Assembly: GCA_904501705.1 (NCBI GenBank)
Contig: CAJGCA010000014.1
Span: 1 to 33,017, forward strand
Reading direction: 5' to 3'
DNA from: Clostridiaceae bacterium
Lineage (GTDB): Bacteria > Bacillota > Clostridia > Oscillospirales > Acutalibacteraceae
DNA length: 33,017 bases
Shown here: piece by piece, positions 29,066 to 33,017 of the stretch
Layout of the letters: each line of letters starts with the position of its first letter
Numbering within the stretch: the first letter of the stretch is position 1
Program-made: the position numbers and the translations under genes
The notes under the pieces: model-generated
The model's database searches: none
The model's input: the letters and a program-made list of their open reading frames with translations, nothing else
Told to the model about the DNA's origin: nothing

Positions 29066-30531
29066 CTGAGCAGACTCCCGACACCTACCCGAACGGCCGG
29101 GGAGGCCGCAGGGTCAACGACAACCCGCAGCCCGACACGTGGCACGCGGCGCCGGCGCAGCCGCTCCGGCTGGACGTCCCCGCCGACCTGCCCGAGCGCT
29201 GGGCGGACGAGCTGGACGACCTGTGGGGGTTGTGGGTCTCGCGCCTCGCGCGCAACCGCGAGCGCTACGCGTACTACGACGGCAAGAACCGCCTGAAGGA
29301 CTTCGGCATCTCCACGCCCCCGGAGCTTCTGGGCGTCGAGACCGTGGTCGGATGGCCGAACAAGGCCGTGATGGCCATGGCCACGCGCTCCCGCTTCGAC
29401 GGCTTCACCGCCGCGACCGACGGGCTGCAGGCGTCGCTTGACGCCCTCGCGCGACGCTCGTCGCTGCACGTCAAGTACCGCCAGACGGTGGAGGCCGAGT
29501 GCGTCTACGGCTGCTCCTTCGCCACGGTCGGCACGACGCCGCAGGGCTCGCGCATCGACATGTGGGACGCGGAGCACGCCGCCGCCCGCTGGGACGAGGC
29601 GCTGGGGCGCCTCGCCTACGGCATGACGCTCGAGTTCTCGCATGGCAAGGTGGGGGGCGTCACCCTCTACGACGAGGCGGCCAACGTCTACCTGTGGGAC
29701 GAAGACGGCACGTGGCAGTGGGAGGCGCGCCCGCACCGGATGGGGCGCCCGCTCATGGACGCGTTCGCCTACCGCCCGACGCAGCGCAAGCCCTTCGGCC
29801 AGAGCCGCATCACCCGCGCCGTCATGAGCATCACCGACAGCGCCGTGCGCTGCGCGCTGGGCGGCGACATCTCCTTCCAGTTCGCCGTCAGCCCGCAGAA
29901 GGTGCTGCTCGGCGCCGACTCCGACGCTCTGGCTGGCAAGACCAAGTGGGAGGCCTACATCGGAAACATCCTCGGCGTGAGCTACAACGGCCGCGACGGG
30001 GTCATGCCGCAGTTCATGCAGATGTCGCAGGCGTCGATGCAGCAGTACGTCGACTTCATGCGCTCCCTCGCCGCGCGCTTCAGCGGGGAGACGAACGTCC
30101 CCATCAGCCAGCTGGGCGTGGTGCACGACAACCCCAGCAGCGCCGAGGCCATCTACGCCGCCTCGGAGCCGCTCATCATCGAGTGCCAGGACCTCAACGA
30201 CAACAGCCGCGAGACCATTCGCACGCTCGCGTGCATGGCGCTCGCGGCGGACGCGAACGTCCCCCTCGCGGGGCTTCCCGAGGACATGCGCGACTTTACG
30301 CCCAACTTCGTGCCGCCTGCCATGCCGTCGGTCGTGTCCATGGCCGACGCGGCCGTCAAGATAGCGGGCGTCGTGCCGGGCTTCGCAGGCACGGCCGCAT
30401 TCTGGAAGATGGTCGGCCTGCAGGAGGACAGCCGGCGCGAGGTCGAGCAGCAGGTCACCGAGGCCAACGCGCAGGCGATGCTCGCACAGATCTTCGGCGG
30501 CGCGCAGCTGACGGGCGGCGCCAATGGCTGA
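29062..30531 (+). CDS. Portal protein, SPP1 gp6-like
   Basis: A 489-residue protein from GTG 29062, overlapping the TerL stop. Twelve copies would form the ring through which DNA enters. Segments typical of the family include RYAYYDGKNRLKDFGIS near residue 70, NKAVMAMATRSRF near 105, ATVGTTPQG near 155, PFGQSRITRAVMSI near 250, and the PISQLGVVHDNPSSAEAIYA motif near 360. The gene order TerL-portal-MuF-scaffold-capsid supports it. Confidence 0.95.
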   Translation: MTEQTPDTYPNGRGGRRVNDNPQPDTWHAAPAQPLRLDVPADLPERWADELDDLWGLWVSRLARNRERYAYYDGKNRLKDFGISTPPELLGVETVVGWPNKAVMAMATRSRFDGFTAATDGLQASLDALARRSSLHVKYRQTVEAECVYGCSFATVGTTPQGSRIDMWDAEHAAARWDEALGRLAYGMTLEFSHGKVGGVTLYDEAANVYLWDEDGTWQWEARPHRMGRPLMDAFAYRPTQRKPFGQSRITRAVMSITDSAVRCALGGDISFQFAVSPQKVLLGADSDALAGKTKWEAYIGNILGVSYNGRDGVMPQFMQMSQASMQQYVDFMRSLAARFSGETNVPISQLGVVHDNPSSAEAIYAASEPLIIECQDLNDNSRETIRTLACMALAADANVPLAGLPEDMRDFTPNFVPPAMPSVVSMADAAVKIAGVVPGFAGTAAFWKMVGLQEDSRREVEQQVTEANAQAMLAQIFGGAQLTGGANG

Positions 30532-31306
30532 CGTGATCATCGGCATGGACGTGCTCGAGCGCTACGCCGGGGGCGTCCGCGAGATAGCCGGGATATCGCG
30601 CGACGACCTGCTCATGACGCTGGCGGCCGTCGACCTCCGCGACCGGGAGCTGGTCGAGGACATCGTGGCCGGCGCGTGCAGGGCGGCCTCGCAGGCGTCC
30701 GCGGAGTACGCCGCGCAGTTCTACCGGGGGATGAGCATCCTCCAGACGGGGCGCGACTTCGACGCCCGCGCGCTCTCGGCGTACGACGCGCAGGCGACGC
30801 TCGTCGCCGTGAGGGGCATCTACAGGCAGGCCCGCATCGACGACGACGAGTACGACGAGGAGCTGCTGGCGCGCCTGCTGGCCGACCGCGTGGAGTTCGA
30901 GGCCAACCGCTCGAGCAAGGTCGGCGTCTGGCGCAGCGGCCGCGCCGACAGCCGAGAGGTGCGCTACGCCCGCGTCCCGGTCGGCGCCGAGACGTGCGCA
31001 TGGTGCCTCATGACCGCAGGCCTCGGCTACTGGTTCATGACCGATGAGGCGGCCAGCCACACCCACGCGCACTGCGACTGCGTCATCGTGCCCGCCATCG
31101 GCGGCATCCACGACGTGGTCATCGAGGGCTACGACTCGACGGTGTACCGCGACATGTGGCGCGAGGCCAACCTCGCGCTGGCGACGGGCAACGTCCCGCA
31201 CGACCTGTCGGAGCGCGTGGAGCGCTACGCGCAGACGCGCGAGGGGTACCGCACCGACACCAACGGCGCGCTGGCGGTCATGCGCTGGAAGTACGGCCTT
31301 AAGTAG
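30524..31306 (+). CDS. MuF-like head morphogenesis (minor capsid) protein
   Basis: A 260-residue protein overlapping the portal gene by 8 bases. The N-terminal half is helical and the C-terminal half has the MuF signature: ARVPVGAETCAWCLMTAGLG, then SHTHAHCDCVIVP. The likely metal ligands are C158, C161, H181, H183, C184 and C186. Proteins of this family sit inside the head near the portal and are needed for correct capsid assembly. No toxin-type C-terminal extension is present. Confidence 0.85.
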   Translation: MADVIIGMDVLERYAGGVREIAGISRDDLLMTLAAVDLRDRELVEDIVAGACRAASQASAEYAAQFYRGMSILQTGRDFDARALSAYDAQATLVAVRGIYRQARIDDDEYDEELLARLLADRVEFEANRSSKVGVWRSGRADSREVRYARVPVGAETCAWCLMTAGLGYWFMTDEAASHTHAHCDCVIVPAIGGIHDVVIEGYDSTVYRDMWREANLALATGNVPHDLSERVERYAQTREGYRTDTNGALAVMRWKYGLK

Positions 31307-31309
31307 AAC

Positions 31310-31338
31310 CGCGCAATCTGGGCCGCCCAAATTGCGCG
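31310..31338 (+). other. Long hairpin after the MuF-like gene
   Basis: CGCGCAAT-c-TGGG at 31310-31322 pairs with CCCA-a-ATTGCGCG at 31326-31338, with a 3-base loop and one mismatch. It starts 4 bases after the MuF stop. It may stabilise the upstream mRNA or pause polymerase before the second hairpin. Confidence 0.6.
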
Positions 31339-31372
31339 CTATTTGTCGAAATCGAACAAAAACAGGAAAAAC

Positions 31373-31395
31373 GGGCTCCGCACGGGGCCCTTTTT
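31373..31395 (+). terminator. Intrinsic terminator-like hairpin before the scaffold gene
   Basis: GGGCTCC (31373-31379) pairs with GGGGCCC (31384-31390) around a GCAC tetraloop, followed by TTTTT and preceded by AAAAAC. It is inside the late operon, so it is probably a partial terminator that sets the ratio of packaging to capsid transcripts, or it is overcome by antitermination. Confidence 0.75.
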
Positions 31396-31408
31396 CATAC
31401 CCATTCAA

Positions 31409-31443
31409 GCTCCGCACGGGGCGAACCGAGAGCCCGCACGGGC
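31409..31443 (+). repeat. Two further GCAC-loop hairpins in tandem
   Basis: GCTCC-GCAC-GGGGC at 31409-31422 repeats 14 bases of the preceding terminator hairpin (31375-31388). GCCC-GCAC-GGGC at 31432-31443 has the same loop. Together the three hairpins stand in a row just before the scaffold ribosome site (GAAGGGAGG). Confidence 0.65.
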
Positions 31444-31457
31444 GAAGGGAGGCCGAC

Positions 31458-31952
31458 ATGGCCGAGGAAGTCACGCAGGCACAGGAACCCACCGAGGTCG
31501 AGGGCGCGGAGCCGCACGGCGAGGCCATCGACTGGGAGGCCAAGTACAGGGAGGCCAAGGCGCAGTCCCGCAAGTGGGAGGAGCGCAGCAAGGCCAACAA
31601 GGAGAAGGCCGACAAGTGGGACGCCTACGAGCAGGAGGGCATGAGCGAGGCCGAGAGGGTGGCCAAGCGCGCCGAGGAGGCGGAGGCCGAGCTGGCACGG
31701 CTCAAGGCCGACGCGCAGCGCCGCGCGGACGCCGCCGAGGTATCCAAGGCGTCGCACGTCCCCGAGTCCCTGCTCCTGTACTGCACCGACCGCGACGCCA
31801 TGGAGGCGTTCGCCAGGGAGTACGCGGAGGCCGTGCAGGACGTGCCCGCCGCACCTCCCGCCCCATCCAGCCGCGTCATCCGCGGCGGCGAGGCTCAGGT
31901 CAGCACCGCGAGGCAGTTCGCGGAGATGGCCGAGCGATTCTTCAACCACTAG
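31458..31952 (+). CDS. Capsid scaffold protein
   Basis: A 164-residue protein with AAGGGAGGCCGAC before the start. It is acidic at first, then strongly helical and charged (WEAKYREAKAQSRKWEERSKANKEKADKWDAYEQEGMS, then ERVAKRAEEAEAELARLKADAQRRADAAEV), the coiled-coil plan of phage scaffolds, ending in a basic/Arg motif and a short C-terminal helix (ARQFAEMAERFFNH) likely to bind the capsid protein. It directly precedes the capsid gene. Scaffolds leave or are cleaved from the head during maturation. Confidence 0.88.
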   Translation: MAEEVTQAQEPTEVEGAEPHGEAIDWEAKYREAKAQSRKWEERSKANKEKADKWDAYEQEGMSEAERVAKRAEEAEAELARLKADAQRRADAAEVSKASHVPESLLLYCTDRDAMEAFAREYAEAVQDVPAAPPAPSSRVIRGGEAQVSTARQFAEMAERFFNH

Positions 31953-31967
31953 CAGAGAGGAGCCACC

Positions 31968-32852
31968 ATGGCTCTCGCAACCAACCCCATCGACATCAAT
32001 CGCGGCACCACCGGCCTGACGCTCACCCCCGAGCAGTCGCAGGAGGTCTGGGCGGCCACCATCCAGGAGTCCGCAGTCATGCAGCTCGCCCAGCAGGTCA
32101 CCCTGCCCGGCAGCGGCATCGCCATCCCCGTCGTCACCGGCGACCCCGTGGCCGACTTCGTGGCCGAGAGCGCCGAGAAGCCCGTCTCCGAGTCCACCTT
32201 CGGCACCAAGATGATGACCCCGTACAAGATCGCCGTCATCGAGATCTTTTCCAACGAGTTCCGCCGCGACTTCGAGGCCCTCTACGCCGAGCTGACCCGT
32301 CGCCTGCCGTACGCCATCGGCAAGAAGTTCGACTCCACCGTGTTCGGCGGCACCGCCCCCGGCACCGGATTCGACGTGCTGACCGCAGCCACCGCCGTCG
32401 GCATCGGCGGCACCGGCACCTACGGCAAGCTGGTCAACGCCTTCACCACCGTCGGTGCCGCTGGCACGCTCAACGGCTGGGCGTTCTCCCCGCAGGGCGA
32501 GGGCCTGCTGCTCGGCGCCACCGACGGCAACGGCCGTCCCATCTTCATCGGCAGCCCCAACTCCGAGAGCGCCGTGAGCTACCTGCTCGGCGGCCGCGTG
32601 GTCGAGAGCGACCGCGTCTACAAGGCCGGCACCCCCAACGTCGTGGGCGTCGCTGGCGACTGGACGCAGGCCCGCTACGGCATCGTCGACGGCATCCAGC
32701 TCTCCATCTCCGAGGAGGCCACCATCAACACCGGCACCGAGCTCGTGAACCTGTGGCAGCGTAACTGCTTTGCCGTGCGCGCCGAGGCCGAGGTCGGATT
32801 CGTCGTGAAGAACGCATCCGCCTTCGTGCGCCTGACCGACGCCACCTCGTAA
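31968..32852 (+). CDS. Major capsid protein, HK97 fold
   Basis: A 294-residue protein behind AGAGAGGAGCCACC. Features of the HK97 fold are visible: an N-arm with LTPEQSQEVWAATIQESAVMQLA, an E-loop region with IPVVTGDPVADFVAESAEKPVSE, a spine helix (YAELTRRLPYAIGKKFDSTVF) and a final beta strand set (CFAVRAEAEVGFVVKNASAFVRL). The short N-arm shows that no large self-cleaved delta domain is present; the separate scaffold replaces it. Codons are strongly biased to C at third positions, as expected for the most expressed late gene. Confidence 0.95.
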   Translation: MALATNPIDINRGTTGLTLTPEQSQEVWAATIQESAVMQLAQQVTLPGSGIAIPVVTGDPVADFVAESAEKPVSESTFGTKMMTPYKIAVIEIFSNEFRRDFEALYAELTRRLPYAIGKKFDSTVFGGTAPGTGFDVLTAATAVGIGGTGTYGKLVNAFTTVGAAGTLNGWAFSPQGEGLLLGATDGNGRPIFIGSPNSESAVSYLLGGRVVESDRVYKAGTPNVVGVAGDWTQARYGIVDGIQLSISEEATINTGTELVNLWQRNCFAVRAEAEVGFVVKNASAFVRLTDATS

Positions 32853-32855
32853 GGC

Positions 32856-33005
32856 ATGAGGCTCATCAACCCGGTCACGGGGCTGCCCGTGGACGCCGAG
32901 GGCGAGGCCGTCGAGTTCCTCAAGGCTCACGGCTTCAAGCCCGAGGCAAAGCCCCGCAGGGCGCCGCGCAAGCAGGCGCCCAAGAAGCCCAAGCCAACCG
33001 AGTAG
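32856..33005 (+). CDS. Small basic protein after the capsid gene (complete copy)
   Basis: A 49-residue protein starting three bases after the capsid stop. It opens MRLINPVTGLPVDAEGEAVEFLKAHGF and ends in a Lys/Arg/Pro-rich tail. This is the complete copy of the gene truncated at the left edge of the window. The globular part could resemble a small DNA- or protein-binding helix pair, but no family was recognised. Its location suggests a minor head component made with the capsid. Confidence 0.7.
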   Translation: MRLINPVTGLPVDAEGEAVEFLKAHGFKPEAKPRRAPRKQAPKKPKPTE

Positions 33006-33017
33006 AGGGAGGTGCCC
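32877..33017. repeat. Terminal direct repeat, right copy
   Basis: Exact copy of 1-141. Removing one copy and joining the ends gives a gap-free circular map of 32,876 bp in which the interrupted small gene is restored and the capsid and connector genes become adjacent. Confidence 0.95.

Noticed and set aside
31395..32930. 511-codon minus-strand frame opposite scaffold and capsid genes
   Set aside because: Gly/Val/Asp/Leu-rich low-complexity translation opposite the strongly codon-biased capsid gene; no phage gene is expected on that strand.
1..33017. CRISPR arrays, diversity-generating retroelement, transposase or tRNA genes
   Set aside because: No regular repeat-spacer pattern, reverse transcriptase motif, transposase or cloverleaf was seen despite the variable fibre genes.
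1..33017. Prophage with flanking bacterial DNA
   Set aside because: No bacterial genes occur at either edge; both edges lie inside the same phage gene and overlap exactly, so the contig closes on itself.

Overview
The window is the complete, or nearly complete, genome of a temperate siphovirus-type phage with an HK97-like head and a long non-contractile tail. It is not a bacterial chromosome segment: no cellular housekeeping gene is present, and almost every gene fits a phage module. Bases 1-141 are repeated exactly at 32877-33017, so the window closes on itself into a molecule of 32,876 bp. The small gene after the major capsid gene is cut at the seam and becomes whole once the ends are joined. 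DNA is G+C-rich (roughly two thirds by eye), with ATG, GTG and TTG starts, many ATGA/GTGA overlaps and strong GGAGG ribosome sites. Together with the families of the small early genes, this suggests an actinobacterial host, perhaps a gut Coriobacteriia. The host assignment is inference.

Layout on the circle. (1) Packaging and head, 26773-33005 and across the seam to 129: HNH nuclease, TerS, TerL, portal, MuF-like protein, scaffold, major capsid, small basic protein. (2) Neck and tail, 143-8533: four connector/tail-completion genes, major tail protein, the G/GT chaperone pair joined by a -1 frameshift at an A AAA AAC slippery site, a 733-residue tape measure, distal tail protein and a large tail-endopeptidase/baseplate protein. 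(3) Lysis, 8730-10678: membrane proteins, Dp-1-type holin, amidase-type endolysin. (4) Tail accessory and receptor-binding candidates, 10851-12791 (probably once to 12840), ended by a strong terminator at 12861-12895. Modules 1-4 form one rightward late block of about 19 kb.

(5) Lysogeny, 12896-14995: candidate attP, leftward tyrosine integrase and CI-like repressor, then a divergent control region with a TTGACA-17-TAGCAT promoter, palindromic operators and a Cro-like gene. (6) Early region, 15176-26650: BRO/ANT antirepressor, excisionase-like protein, resolvase-like nuclease, Sak4-like ATPase, DUF669/SSB-like protein, a DUF6291-like protein whose gene carries three 12-bp-spaced palindromic iterons and an AT-rich stretch (likely origin), a DnaB-type helicase, an HNH protein and a run of small, often zinc-ribbon, cassette genes. 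The block ends with an HTH late-regulator candidate and a terminator at 26719-26754, just before the late genes.

The points most worth a second look are the iteron origin candidate, the operator set of the lysogeny switch, a broken 3' end in the receptor-binding gene, three tandem GCAC-loop hairpins before the scaffold gene, and the cassette row with a repeated junction sequence. No CRISPR array, tRNA, transposase or reverse transcriptase was seen.
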